Shown: positions 1 through 8,994, counted from the stretch's first letter. The stretch is DNA of 64,000 bases from Sphingomonas sp. OK281 (GCF_900115295.1 NZ_FOVZ01000004.1:248001-312000); one strand, 5' to 3'. Program-made: numbers and translations. The notes: generated by a model from the sequence alone, not told the origin.

Positions 1-1038
1 GCATGCATCGGCCCAGGTCTCGACCTGCGTGAACGCGATCTTGGTGGCCCGCTCCAGTCTCGGCTGCAGGAACCGAAGATCGCGCGCCGAACCCACGACC
101 AGCAGGCGCCCGTCGGCCAGCACATCCTTCGCGAACCGCGAGAACGCTCGTGCGGGATCGCGTCGCTCGACGAAACGGGGCGGTTGCTCGTCGCTGTTGT
201 CCATGGCGAGCGGGCTACGCTCTACAACGGCGACGCCCCATGCCTTGTCGTCGACCAGATCCGCTGCGGCCTTGCGACGTGGCAGGCCATCGGTGGCGAT
301 CGCGAGAAAACGCGACCGGCGCGCTTCGGCGCTTCTATCGAACGCGATCGCGGCATTCGGCAAATGCGCGAGGATCGAGACACCGTCCCCGACGGCCGGT
401 TCGGTCGCACGGCCAAGTTCGACGACATCGATGTCGTCCTCGCCCAGCTGCGACACCGGGTCGTAGCAGCGCAGTCCGGTGATCTGGCCGTCGGCGAATT
501 CGATCCGGACGGGCATGTCGCGATCCGCTGGAAACACGTCGATCACGCCGCCGCGGACGGCGATTTCACCCGGCTCGTCGACCCGGTCGTCCGCCAGATA
601 GCCGATATCGGCAGCCATCGAGGCGAACGCCTCGACATCGATCGCCTCCCCGACCGCAAGCCGGGGCGGGGCGGCATCGAACATGGCGGGCACCGGATAG
701 CGTACGGCGGTGGCCTCCGCGGTCGTCACCAGCAGGATCGGCGCCGCCCCGCATTCCATTGCGGCCCGCAGTCGTCGCAACGCGGCAACCCGTCGACCGA
801 CGTTTGCCGGCGATGCGGGCGCCTCGTCCCCCGGCAGCGCATCGCTCGAGGGAAGGTGAACGACCAGGGCATCGGGTGCCATCGCGCCCGCGATCGTCGC
901 GATCTCGGTCGCACGATGATCGTCGGCCGCAACGTAGACGACGTTCCCCTCGCGCAGGTGTTCGACGAGCCCGACTGCGACGGGTGCAGCACGGGGAATG
1001 GCACGTTCGTCGACGATTTGCTGACTGACCTGAAGCAC
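1..1038 (-). CDS. Mfd-like transcription-repair coupling helicase, N-terminal part (cut by window edge)
   Basis: An open frame runs from a GTG at 1038 off the left edge, 346 codons without a stop. The GTG has an AAGGA nine bases upstream. Visible text includes VRGGVIDVFP followed by PVRIEFADGQI near residues 158-180, which is the UvrB-like damage-recognition fold at the start of Mfd (transcription-repair coupling factor); NVGRRVAALRRLRA upstream also fits the family. Mfd removes stalled RNA polymerase and recruits UvrA. The helicase half lies outside the window, so I cannot tell whether this is the main Mfd or a shorter paralogue. It follows the galactose dehydrogenase gene on the same strand after 110 bases. 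The frame is GTG-started and unterminated, so it is easily missed; the opposite strand is open for about 890 bases but only mirrors it. Confidence 0.72.
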   Translation of the reverse strand, partial: MLQVSQQIVDERAIPRAAPVAVGLVEHLREGNVVYVAADDHRATEIATIAGAMAPDALVVHLPSSDALPGDEAPASPANVGRRVAALRRLRAAMECGAAPILLVTTAEATAVRYPVPAMFDAAPPRLAVGEAIDVEAFASMAADIGYLADDRVDEPGEIAVRGGVIDVFPADRDMPVRIEFADGQITGLRCYDPVSQLGEDDIDVVELGRATEPAVGDGVSILAHLPNAAIAFDRSAEARRSRFLAIATDGLPRRKAAADLVDDKAWGVAVVERSPLAMDNSDEQPPRFVERRDPARAFSRFAKDVLADGRLLVVGSARDLRFLQPRLERATKIAFTQVETWADAC

Positions 1039-1148
1039 CGATACGCATCCTTCTTTGGAAGCTCAACGTGAGCCCCCTGGGTGCGTTCCGACGATGCTAT
1101 CCTGGATCAGGGCGTTCGACCGTTACCGGCGATCGCGACCGGCGATCG

Positions 1149-2090
1149 TTACCAGGCGAACGGTGGCAGGGACTCACGGCGACCGATCAGGAACGCGTCC
1201 GCCACCAGCTGCAGGGGGCGCACGTCGACATCGCTCGACCGGGCCCGCACCAACTGCGCGAACCGGTCATAGAGCCGTGGATATTCCGCATCTGGCGCCT
1301 CGGTGACCGCCCCGTCGATCTCGATCACCGATCCGCCCATCCGCAACCTCAACGTGCCGCCATCGGTGTCGACGACGATGTCCCATTGCTGCTGGCCTTC
1401 GTGCAGAAAGTCGAACGCAGCCGTTACGGGGACGTCGCCGCAGGTCATCCGCAGATCGGCGGACAGCGGCGACATGCGCCCTTCCGGTACGCGCAAATCG
1501 GCGCCCTCGACCGTCCAGGCGCCCGGCAGGACCGCGGTGGCGATCGACAGGGCGTTGATGCCGGGATCGAACACGCCGAACCCACCCGCCTCGAGAATCC
1601 AGTCCTGGCCCGGATGCCAGCGGCGGATATCCTCGCGCCATTCGATCGTCATGCGCTCGACCCGACGATCCGCGAGCCACGCACGCGCCGTGGCGACGCC
1701 TGCCGCCTCGCGCGAATGCCAGGTCGCGAACAGCGTTCGACCGGCGGCAGCGGCATGCGCCTGGATCTTCGCGACGTCGGACAGTGTCGCGGCGGGCGGC
1801 TTCTCCATCATCACGTCCAGCCCAGCATCGATGGCCGCGATCGCGATCGCCGACCGTCCGACCGGTGGCGTACAGAGCGATACCGCGTTCAGGTCATGTC
1901 CGGCTGCGATCAGTTCCGCGATGTCGTGATAGTTCGCGACCCCGTCGACCACGGCATTACGGCTGACTGCGGCGACCAGTTCGAACCGCGGATCCTGCGC
2001 GATCGCCGGTAGGTGTTGGTCGCGGGCGATCTTGCCCACGCCGATGATCGCCAGCCGGATCGGCCGTGGGGCCGCTGCTTCGTTCGCCAT
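1149..2090 (-). CDS. D-galactose 1-dehydrogenase-like Gfo/Idh/MocA oxidoreductase
   Basis: This 313-residue protein has an N-terminal Rossmann motif (IIGVGKIA, residues 15-22) and the family signature MEKPP (95-99), whose lysine binds substrate and cofactor. The WILEAGGFGVFDPGIN stretch resembles NAD(P)-dependent D-galactose 1-dehydrogenases, which make galactonolactone in the cytoplasm. The neighbours dgoK and dgoA complete the lower De Ley-Doudoroff route, which supports the substrate call; lactonase and galactonate dehydratase are not in this window. An AGAGGA sits seven bases before the ATG. It lies 75 bases after the GntR regulator gene on the same strand, so the two may be cotranscribed. 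L-arabinose 1-dehydrogenase activity is the main alternative. Confidence 0.78.
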   Translation of the reverse strand: MANEAAAPRPIRLAIIGVGKIARDQHLPAIAQDPRFELVAAVSRNAVVDGVANYHDIAELIAAGHDLNAVSLCTPPVGRSAIAIAAIDAGLDVMMEKPPAATLSDVAKIQAHAAAAGRTLFATWHSREAAGVATARAWLADRRVERMTIEWREDIRRWHPGQDWILEAGGFGVFDPGINALSIATAVLPGAWTVEGADLRVPEGRMSPLSADLRMTCGDVPVTAAFDFLHEGQQQWDIVVDTDGGTLRLRMGGSVIEIDGAVTEAPDAEYPRLYDRFAQLVRARSSDVDVRPLQLVADAFLIGRRESLPPFAW

Positions 2091-2165
2091 TCCCGTATCC
2101 TCTCGATGTATCTCTTCGGTCAGCGCCGTGCCGCTCCGAATGGAAGCGGCAGCGCACGGTTCGCG

Positions 2166-2888
2166 CTACGCTTCGCCGATCAGCGTCAGGACGTCGCCGA
2201 TGATCCGCGACATCGCGATCCGCGCCGAATCCGGATTGCGGGCGACAATGGCGTCGGCAACCGCGGCATGATCGGCGATGTTGGCGGAGCGGCCCTTGAT
2301 CCGGTTGGTAAAGCGTATCGACGTGCGCAGCGCGGTCGACACCACCGACTGGAACTGCGCGTAGAACGGGTTCTTCGATGCGCGCAGGATCGCCATGTGA
2401 AACGCGATGTCGGCTTCGAGCGGATCGGCCAGCCCGGCCTCGCCCGCCTCCATCTGCTCCAGGCCGCTACGGATCGCCGCAATGTCGGCGGCATCGCCGA
2501 ACCGCGCCGCGAGGGCCGCTGCCTCGGGTTCGATGGCGATCCGCAGCTGGTTGAAATGCCGCAGCAGCTCGACCGAGAACTTGCGCTCCAACGTCCAGCG
2601 CAGGACGTCGGTATCGAACAGGTTCCAGGCGCTCGCGGGTTGTACCACGGTGCCCTGGCGTGGGCGGGCACTGACCAGGCCCTTCGCCGTCAGCATCTTG
2701 ACGGCCTCGCGTGTTACCGACCGACTGACCCCGTGGGTCTTGGCGATTTCGGCTTCGGTCGGAAACGGGCGTGTCTCGTACCGACCCGTCACGATCGCCC
2801 GCCCAAGCGTGTCGAGCATACCGTGCGTCAGGTTACGTCCTGCCACGCCGGCTACCGGCGGGGCGCTGTCTGTCATATCAATCGCCAT
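2166..2888 (-). CDS. FadR-subfamily GntR regulator (DgoR-like)
   Basis: The 240-residue protein has a winged helix at about residues 22-80 (PTEAEIAKTHGVSRSVTREAVK is the recognition region) and a C-terminal FCD ligand-binding domain with the helical pattern of FadR-type regulators (EADIAFHMAIL, then DHAAVADAI). Such proteins usually repress and are released by a sugar acid or other carboxylate. The gene diverges from dgoK-dgoA and precedes galactose dehydrogenase, so galactonate or a 2-keto-3-deoxy intermediate is the likely effector (inference). A perfect GntR-type palindrome lies between it and dgoK. An ATG at 2876 is an alternative start; neither start has a strong ribosome binding site. 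Confidence 0.85.
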   Translation of the reverse strand: MAIDMTDSAPPVAGVAGRNLTHGMLDTLGRAIVTGRYETRPFPTEAEIAKTHGVSRSVTREAVKMLTAKGLVSARPRQGTVVQPASAWNLFDTDVLRWTLERKFSVELLRHFNQLRIAIEPEAAALAARFGDAADIAAIRSGLEQMEAGEAGLADPLEADIAFHMAILRASKNPFYAQFQSVVSTALRTSIRFTNRIKGRSANIADHAAVADAIVARNPDSARIAMSRIIGDVLTLIGEA

Positions 2889-2973
2889 CGCCGGTGGTTC
2901 TGGCCTAACCGCACAACGCTGTCACGCATCTTGCGAACCATGCCGACATTCGCCGATGGTGGACTCCCATCAT

Positions 2974-2984
2974 TTGTCGTACAA
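2974..2984. promoter_or_regulatory. GntR/FadR-type operator in the dgo divergent promoter
   Basis: TTGTCGTACAA matches the FadR-family consensus TNGTNNNACNA at every fixed position and is palindromic apart from the central base. It lies 89 bases from the regulator's ATG and 52 bases before the dgoK ATG. TACAAT at 2980-2985 could serve as a -10 toward dgoK, so bound repressor would cover it. Similar TTGTA/TACAA half-sites are known for E. coli DgoR. Binding is inferred. Confidence 0.6.
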
Positions 2985-3036
2985 TATGTTCGGGAGTTGC
3001 GGCCGTACGACCGGCGGGAAATACTGTGAGGACGGA

Positions 3037-3909
3037 ATGGTAAAGACGGACGCGTTCATTGCGGTCGACTGGGGTACGAGCAACCGACGGGCATTCCGGA
3101 TCGAGGATGGCCTCGTGGTCGCGTCCGAACGCGACGACCGCGGCGCCGCGACCGTGGCGGCGGATGCGTACGACGCCGAAGTTGCCGGCATCCGCAACCG
3201 GCTGGGCGACCTGCCGATGTTGCTCGCGGGGATGGTCGGCTCGAACATCGGCTGGCGTAGCGTACCCTATGTTCCGGCCCCTGCAGGGCTAACCGAGGTG
3301 GCCGCTGCGCTAGACCGGATCGACGACCGGACCGCGATCGTACCCGGCCTTTCGTACCGCGACGGACCGCACGCCGACGTGATGCGCGGCGAGGAGGTCC
3401 AGTTGCTGGGCGCGGTCGCTGCAGCCCTGGTACCGGCGGACGCGGTGCTCTGCCAGCCTGGTACGCATTGCAAATGGGCGACCGTGGAGGGCGGCAAGAT
3501 CGCACGCTTCACCACTGCGATGACCGGCGAACTCTTCGCCCTGCTCCGCGCGCACGGCGTCCTGTCGCGGCAACTCGGGTTTCCGGTCGAGCCAGGCGCA
3601 GCGTTCCTCGAAGGAGTCGCGGAAGGCGCCAGGCGCGATCTCGCCGCCAGCCTGTTCGCGATCCGCGCGCGGGGCGTGCTCGGGATCGCCGACGATGCGC
3701 ATGCCGCCTCGTTCGCGAGCGGCCTGTTGATCGGCGCGGATACCGCCGCGCGGATCGAGGCCGGCGCGACCGTCCACATCCTCGCCGACCCGGCGCTCGG
3801 CGCGCTCTACGCAGCCGCGATCGATGCGCTTGGCGGCACCGCACACCATATCGACAGTCAGGCCGCGTTCGTGGCCGGCATCACCCGCATCCAGGATCTC
3901 GCAGCATGA
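3037..3909 (+). CDS. dgoK: 2-dehydro-3-deoxygalactonokinase
   Basis: This 290-residue kinase phosphorylates 2-keto-3-deoxygalactonate with ATP to give KDPGal. The N-terminus FIAVDWGTSNRRAFR carries the phosphate-binding motif of the sugar-kinase/Hsp70 fold, and QPGTHCKWATVEGG plus TTAMTGELFALLR are typical of DgoK; length is normal for the family. I start at the ATG at 3037 because GAGGA precedes it and the DWGTS motif begins ten residues later; the frame stays open further upstream without family similarity. Its stop overlaps the dgoA start (ATGA), so the two are translationally coupled. Confidence 0.9.
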   Translation: MVKTDAFIAVDWGTSNRRAFRIEDGLVVASERDDRGAATVAADAYDAEVAGIRNRLGDLPMLLAGMVGSNIGWRSVPYVPAPAGLTEVAAALDRIDDRTAIVPGLSYRDGPHADVMRGEEVQLLGAVAAALVPADAVLCQPGTHCKWATVEGGKIARFTTAMTGELFALLRAHGVLSRQLGFPVEPGAAFLEGVAEGARRDLAASLFAIRARGVLGIADDAHAASFASGLLIGADTAARIEAGATVHILADPALGALYAAAIDALGGTAHHIDSQAAFVAGITRIQDLAA

Positions 3910-4550
3910 CTCCTCCCACGATCCACCGCCAGGCGTTCGACGACGCCTTCGCAAAATGCCCGCTGATCGCGATCCTGCGCGGCGTGAAGCCCGAGGACGT
4001 CGAGGCGATCGGCGATGCGCTGGTCGATGCGGGCTTCACGATCCTCGAAGTGCCGATGAACTCGCCCGATCCACTCGACAGCATCGCCCGACTGGCACGC
4101 CGGTTCGAAGGCCGCGCGGTCGTCGGTGCTGGCACGGTGCTGCGCGTCGAGGATGTCGAAGCGGTCGGCGCGGCCGGCGGCACGCTGATCATCGCGCCCA
4201 ACGCGAACGTGCGCGTGATCGCCGCGGCGGTGGAGAAGGGCTATGTCGCGCTCCCCGGCATCGCGACTCCGACCGAGGCGTTCGCCGCGCTCGACGCCGG
4301 CGCCGCCGCGCTGAAACTCTTCCCCGCCGAAGCCGCCAGCCCCACGGTGCTGAAGGCGATGCGCGCGATCCTCCCCAAGGATACGCGCGTGCTGCCGGTC
4401 GGCGGGATCGTGCCGGAGTCGATGGCGGACTGGCGCACGGCAGGCGCTGCTGGGTTCGGCCTCGGCTCCGCCCTGTTCGCGCCCGGCATGACCGCCGCGG
4501 ACGTCGGTGCGCGGGCGAGGAAGTTTATGGAGATGTGGAACGCGGGGTAA
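3906..4550 (+). CDS. dgoA: 2-dehydro-3-deoxy-6-phosphogalactonate aldolase
   Basis: A class I aldolase of 214 residues in the KDPG/KDPGal family, splitting KDPGal into pyruvate and glyceraldehyde 3-phosphate. The Schiff-base lysine is K137 in ALKLFPAEAA, the catalytic glutamate is E48 in ILEVPMNSP, and R25 in ILRGV binds substrate. The EVPMNSP form is closer to DgoA than to Eda, and the overlap with dgoK supports the galactose assignment. It ends the dgoKA operon; a repeat-rich gap follows before bioF. Confidence 0.9.
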   Translation: MTPPTIHRQAFDDAFAKCPLIAILRGVKPEDVEAIGDALVDAGFTILEVPMNSPDPLDSIARLARRFEGRAVVGAGTVLRVEDVEAVGAAGGTLIIAPNANVRVIAAAVEKGYVALPGIATPTEAFAALDAGAAALKLFPAEAASPTVLKAMRAILPKDTRVLPVGGIVPESMADWRTAGAAGFGLGSALFAPGMTAADVGARARKFMEMWNAG

Positions 4551-4603
4551 GCCACGGTCACGGCGACGGGCACAGGCACAAGCAAAAGCACAGCTAATCG
4601 CAC

Positions 4604-4694
4604 CGTCACGCTGCATCCCAGCGAAAGCTGGGGTATCCCCGTTGAGTCTGCTGCGCGGCAATCAGGGTACCCGGCTTTCGCGGGGGTGATGGGA
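4604..4694. repeat. Palindromic intergenic repeat (CAGCGAAAGCTG type)
   Basis: Two facing arms, CCCAGCGAAAGCTGGGG near 4617-4633 and a CCCGGCTTTCGCGGGGGTGATGGG copy near 4670-4694, sit in the 241-base gap between dgoA and bioF. A single arm of similar sequence (CAGCTTTCGCTGGG) occurs in the gap near 13270-13290. No gene is visible in the gap. Confidence 0.55.
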
Positions 4695-4791
4695 CGGAAG
4701 GCAGGCACTGGCGTTCGAGATCGTTCCGTAAAAGGTTTATGACTCCCCCCGAACTCTCGTCTTCGCAGCGTGCAGGGTTTAGGGCGACGCG

Positions 4792-5913
4792 ATGATGTTC
4801 GCCGACCAGAACCGAGACCTCGCCAAACTGACGGCCGCCGACCGCTACCGATCGCTCCGCCCGCGCCAAGGCGTCGATTTCGCCTCCAACGACTATCTCG
4901 GGCTCGCCGGATCGGACCGACTGCGCGCGGCAATGACCGAGGCGTTGCACCGCGGCGTGCCGGTCGGATCGGGCGGTTCGCGGTTGCTGCGCGGGAATGC
5001 GCCCGAGCATGAAGCACTCGAGGCAGACGCCGCGCGGTTCTTCGGAACCGAGACGGCGTTGTTCTTCGCGAGCGGCTATGTCGCCAACACGATCCTGTTC
5101 GCGACGCTGCCGCAACGCGGCGACCTGATCGTGCACGATGCGCTGATCCACGCCAGTGCGCACGAAGGCATGCGTCTCACGCGAGCGACCTTCGTCGCCG
5201 CCGCGCATAACGATGCCGATGCGTTCGAGGACGCGATCGCCGCGTGGCGCGCGTCGGGCGGCACCGGCCGCGCGTGGATCGCGGTCGAGAGCCTGTACAG
5301 CATGGACGGCGACCTGGCCCCGCTCGCGGCACTGGCCGAAATCGCAGACCGGCACGATGCCATCCTGCTCATCGATGAAGCGCATGCGACGGGCGTGTTC
5401 GGCACCGACGGCCGCGGTTTGACCGAAGCGCTCGACGGGCGCGAGAACGTCATCACCCTGCGCACTTGCGGCAAGGCGCTGGGGTGCGAGGGTGCGCTGT
5501 TGTGCGGGCCCGCAGTCATGCGCGAGTTCATCGTCAATCGCGGCCGCGGGTTCATCTTCTCGACCGCGCCGTCGCCGCTGATGGCGCTGGCGGTCGGCGA
5601 GGCTCTCCGCATCATCGCGGACGAACCCGCACGGCGCGAGAGGCTCTGGACGTTGATCGCTGCGGCGGAGCGCGTGCTTGCACCCTACGGCGTCACGGCG
5701 ACGGGGTCGCAGATCCTGCCGCTGGTCCTGGGCGACGCCGCACGGACGATGCGCGTCGCCGGTGCGATCCAGGCGGCAGGGTTCGACGTACGCGGGATAC
5801 GGCCGCCGACCGTGCCCGAAGGCGGATCGCGGTTGCGGATATCGTTGACGCTCAACGCGACCGTCGCGGATGTCGAAACTCTGGGAACGGTCATGGGAGA
5901 GGCGCTGCAATGA
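4792..5913 (+). CDS. bioF: 8-amino-7-oxononanoate synthase
   Basis: A 373-residue PLP enzyme of the alpha-oxoamine synthase family that condenses pimeloyl-ACP/CoA with L-alanine in biotin synthesis. The PLP lysine is K228 in TLRTCGKALGCEGA; FASNDYLGL at the N-terminus, SGGSRLLRGN and LLIDEAHATGVFG (PLP-binding Asp and His) are family hallmarks. KBL and ALAS share the fold, but the overlap with bioD settles the identity. First gene of bioFDA. Confidence 0.93.
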   Translation: MMFADQNRDLAKLTAADRYRSLRPRQGVDFASNDYLGLAGSDRLRAAMTEALHRGVPVGSGGSRLLRGNAPEHEALEADAARFFGTETALFFASGYVANTILFATLPQRGDLIVHDALIHASAHEGMRLTRATFVAAAHNDADAFEDAIAAWRASGGTGRAWIAVESLYSMDGDLAPLAALAEIADRHDAILLIDEAHATGVFGTDGRGLTEALDGRENVITLRTCGKALGCEGALLCGPAVMREFIVNRGRGFIFSTAPSPLMALAVGEALRIIADEPARRERLWTLIAAAERVLAPYGVTATGSQILPLVLGDAARTMRVAGAIQAAGFDVRGIRPPTVPEGGSRLRISLTLNATVADVETLGTVMGEALQ

Positions 5914-6527
5914 CGATCGTCGTTACCGGGACGGACACCGATATCGGCAAGACCGTGTTCGCCGCCGGCCTGACCGCGGCCCTCGGCGCGCGCTACTGGA
6001 AGCCGGTGCAGGCCGGGCTCGCGGACGGCAGCGACGCGGCATCGGTCGTAACGCTCGGCGTTCCCGCGGACCACGTCCTGCCCGAAGCATACCGGCTGAC
6101 GACCCCGTGCTCGCCGCATCTCGCCGCCGAAATCGACGGCGTTACGATCGATCCCGACCGGCTCGCGCTGCCAGAGGTCGATGGCCCACTGGTGGTCGAG
6201 GGCGCGGGCGGCGTGATGGTCCCCGTGACACGCGACCTGATCTTCGCAGACCTGTTCGCGCGGTGGAACACGCCGATCGTGCTAGTCGCGCGCACCGGTC
6301 TCGGCACGATCAACCACAGCCTGCTCTCGATCGAGGCACTGCGCAGCCGCGGCGTCCCGATCCTCGGCATCGCCTTCGTCGGCGACGCGGTCGAGGATAG
6401 CGAGGCGACGATCGCCACGCTCGGCAAAGTCCGCCGGCTCGGCCGCCTGCCCCGCCTCGATCCACTGAACGCCGCCACCTTGGCCGAGGCATTCGCCGAG
6501 AACTTCGATTTGGAGGCGTTCCGGTGA
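5910..6527 (+). CDS. bioD: Dethiobiotin synthetase
   Basis: A 205-residue ATP-dependent carboxylase that closes the ureido ring of dethiobiotin. The P-loop is GTDTDIGKT at residues 7-15; the WKPVQAG and VVEGAGGVMVPV motifs are diagnostic. Its ATG overlaps the bioF stop (ATGA) and its stop overlaps the bioA GTG. Confidence 0.93.
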   Translation: MTIVVTGTDTDIGKTVFAAGLTAALGARYWKPVQAGLADGSDAASVVTLGVPADHVLPEAYRLTTPCSPHLAAEIDGVTIDPDRLALPEVDGPLVVEGAGGVMVPVTRDLIFADLFARWNTPIVLVARTGLGTINHSLLSIEALRSRGVPILGIAFVGDAVEDSEATIATLGKVRRLGRLPRLDPLNAATLAEAFAENFDLEAFR

Positions 6528-7783
6528 GCGACTCGCCCGTCTGGCACCCCTTCACACAGCACGGCCTGCGCGAACCCATCCCGCTCGTCACGCATGCCGA
6601 GGGCGCCGCGCTTTACACTTCCGACGGCCGGCGGATCATCGATGCGATCTCGTCATGGTGGGTGACCACGCATGGCCACGCCAACCCGAAGATCATGGCG
6701 GCGATCGCCGAACAGGCGGGCAAGCTCGACCAGATCATCTTCGCCGGCTGGACGCACCAGCCTGCCGAAGACCTCGCGCGTGGCCTGACCGCGATCATGC
6801 CATCGGATCTGACCCGCGTGTTCTTCTCCGACTCCGGCTCGACCAGCGTCGAGTGCGCGCTGAAGATGGCGCTCGGTTACTGGCTCGATCGCGGCGAGGA
6901 TCGCCACCGCATCCTCGTGCTCGAACACGGCTATCACGGCGACACGATCGGCGCGATGTCGGTCGGCGCGCGCGGCGTCTACAACCGCGCCTACGCGCCG
7001 TTGCTGTTCGACGTCGGCACCATCCCCTTCCCCGCCGCCGGGTGCGAGCAAGCAACGCTCGACGCGCTGGAGAAAGCCTGCGCCGCACACCCCGCCGCGT
7101 TCATCGTCGAGCCGCTGCTGCTCGGCGCGGGTGGGATGCACATCTATCCCGCGTACATCCTGGCCGAGATGCGGCGGATCTGCACGCGCCACGACGTCCT
7201 GTTCATCGCCGACGAGGTGATGACCGGCTGGGGTCGCACCGGCACCTTGCTCGCCTGCGAGCAGGCAGGCGTGGTCCCCGACATCCTCTGCCTGTCGAAG
7301 GGACTGACCGGCGGCGCGATCCCACTCGCGGTGACGATGGCGACCGAGGCGATCTACCAGGCGCATTACGGCACCGACCGCGCGCGCATGTTCTTCCACT
7401 CATCGAGCTACACCGCCAACCCGATCGCCTGCGCCGCCGCCAATGCGAACCTGGCGATCTGGCGTGACGAACCCGTGTGCGAGCGGATCGCAGGCCTCGC
7501 CGCACGCCAGCGGACGCGGCTGGAAGCCCTCGCCCGGCATCCCCGCATCGCCAACGCGCGCCAGATCGGCACGATCACCGCGGTCGAGCTACAGGGCGAG
7601 GACGGCTATCTCTCGCAGATCGGCCCGCGATTGCTCGCCTTCTTCCGCGACCGCGACCTGCTGCTCCGCCCGCTCGGGAACATCGTGTACGTCATGCCGC
7701 CCTACTGCACCGACGACGCCGATCTCGACCGGATCTACGCAGGCATCACCGAGGCGTGCGACGTGGTCGGGCAAGACTCCTGA
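6524..7783 (+). CDS. bioA: Adenosylmethionine-8-amino-7-oxononanoate aminotransferase
   Basis: A 419-residue class III aminotransferase converting KAPA to DAPA with SAM as amino donor. The N-terminal VWHPFTQH motif and a second-shell SSWWVTTHGH distinguish BioA; the PLP lysine is K259 in LCLSKGLTGG, with DEVMTGWGRTG carrying the PLP-binding aspartate. It starts at a GTG overlapping the bioD stop (GTGA) with GGAGG just upstream, so all three bio genes are coupled. bioB is not in the window. Confidence 0.93.
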   Translation: MSDSPVWHPFTQHGLREPIPLVTHAEGAALYTSDGRRIIDAISSWWVTTHGHANPKIMAAIAEQAGKLDQIIFAGWTHQPAEDLARGLTAIMPSDLTRVFFSDSGSTSVECALKMALGYWLDRGEDRHRILVLEHGYHGDTIGAMSVGARGVYNRAYAPLLFDVGTIPFPAAGCEQATLDALEKACAAHPAAFIVEPLLLGAGGMHIYPAYILAEMRRICTRHDVLFIADEVMTGWGRTGTLLACEQAGVVPDILCLSKGLTGGAIPLAVTMATEAIYQAHYGTDRARMFFHSSSYTANPIACAAANANLAIWRDEPVCERIAGLAARQRTRLEALARHPRIANARQIGTITAVELQGEDGYLSQIGPRLLAFFRDRDLLLRPLGNIVYVMPPYCTDDADLDRIYAGITEACDVVGQDS

Positions 7784-7788
7784 CGTTT

Positions 7789-7805
7789 TTGCTGCACTGC
7801 AGCAA
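7789..7805. promoter_or_regulatory. PhaR-type operator upstream of the PHB depolymerase gene
   Basis: TTGCTGCACTGCAGCAA is a perfect 8-base inverted repeat with one central base and contains CTGC-N3-GCAG, the pattern bound by the PHB-responsive repressor PhaR in Paracoccus. It lies 71 bases before the esterase start and 5 bases after bioA. It could instead be a hairpin at the bio operon end, but no T-run follows it on either strand. Confidence 0.5.
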
Positions 7806-7875
7806 CAAATGAAGTACATGCGACGTTGAGATAAGATCGCGGCCGAGTACGCTGGCGACGAAAGGCCCGATTACC

Positions 7876-8994
7876 GTGAGAAACATCGCCGATACCATCG
7901 CGCGCATGGCGCGCGCCGGAGCGCCGACGCCGCGCGACACCGCGCCCAGCCGCCTGACGCTGCTGACCGAGTTCGGGACCAATCCGGGTGCGCTGCTCGG
8001 CTTCAGCTACGTTCCCGCCAACCTTCTGCCGGGCGCGCCACTGGTCGTAGTCCTGCATGGGTGCACGCAGACCGCGGCGGGGTATGACCACGGTTCAGGC
8101 TGGTCGAAGCTCGCCGATCGCGCGGGTTTCGCGCTGGTGTTCCCCGAACAGACGCGCGCGAACAATCCCAATCGCTGCTTCAACTGGTTCGCGTCGGAGG
8201 ACACCGCGCAGGCCGGCGGCGAGGCAGAATCGATCGCGCAGATGACCGAGACGATGATCGCGCGCCACGGCCTCGACCGCAGCCGCGTGTACGTCACCGG
8301 GCTGTCGGCGGGGGGCGCGATGACGATGGCGATGTTGGCCACGCGGCCGGACCTGTTCGCGGGCGGCGCGGTGATCGGCGGGCTCGCCTACGGCACCGCG
8401 ACCGGCGTGTCGCAGGCGCTGGACCGGATGCGCGGGCACGGCGACACCAGCGACACAGCGCTGGTCGACATGGTCCGCAGCGGCGCGCGCGGGCATGACG
8501 GACGCTGGCCGACGCTCGCGATCTGGCACGGCGGCGCGGATGCGACGGTAAGCGTGGCGAACGCGGACACGATCGCGCGGCAGTGGCGCGGTGTGCACGG
8601 CGTCGACGCCAAAGCGGTGCGAACGGAGCGCGTAGGCACCGCCGTCCACCGGATCTGGTCCGACGCGGAAGGGCGCGATGTCGTCGAGGACTGGACCGTA
8701 CCCGGCATGGGCCACGGAACGCCGATCGATCCTTCGCGTGGCGAACGCTTGGGCGCCGCCGGGCCGTTCATGCTCGACGTCGGAATTTCGAGCACGGCTG
8801 TGATCGCAAAGTCCTGGGGCCTGGTTTCGGCGGCGAAGGCGGAGACTGCGATCAAGCCGGCACCAGTCGAACGCGTCGCCAAGATCGCGATTCCCGTCTC
8901 GCCGAAGCCTGCGTCGAAGCCCCGCGCCGAGGCACCAGCCGGAATCCAGGCAACGATCGAGAACGCCCTCCGCGCTGCCGGGTTGATGCGATAA
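7876..8994 (+). CDS. PHB depolymerase-family esterase (type 1 catalytic domain)
   Basis: A 372-residue alpha/beta hydrolase. VVVLHGCTQTAAGYD is the oxyanion-hole region of PHB depolymerase-type esterases, NRCFNWF follows, and the nucleophile is S144 in TGLSAGGAM. DATV and GMGHGTP near the C-terminal side of the domain supply the likely Asp and His. No signal peptide is visible, so it is probably cytoplasmic or non-classically exported; the last 75 residues are Ala/Pro/Lys-rich and not part of the fold. It may act on short-chain hydroxyalkanoate polymers; feruloyl or acetyl-xylan esterase activity is possible. The start is a GTG. A PhaR-like box sits upstream. Confidence 0.8.
   Translation: MRNIADTIARMARAGAPTPRDTAPSRLTLLTEFGTNPGALLGFSYVPANLLPGAPLVVVLHGCTQTAAGYDHGSGWSKLADRAGFALVFPEQTRANNPNRCFNWFASEDTAQAGGEAESIAQMTETMIARHGLDRSRVYVTGLSAGGAMTMAMLATRPDLFAGGAVIGGLAYGTATGVSQALDRMRGHGDTSDTALVDMVRSGARGHDGRWPTLAIWHGGADATVSVANADTIARQWRGVHGVDAKAVRTERVGTAVHRIWSDAEGRDVVEDWTVPGMGHGTPIDPSRGERLGAAGPFMLDVGISSTAVIAKSWGLVSAAKAETAIKPAPVERVAKIAIPVSPKPASKPRAEAPAGIQATIENALRAAGLMR

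Noticed and set aside
184..1071. A 295-codon open frame on the plus strand at the left edge
   Set aside because: It is the mirror of the minus-strand Mfd-like gene, whose translation matches the UvrB-like fold; the plus frame is Arg/Asp/Gly-rich with no family motif.
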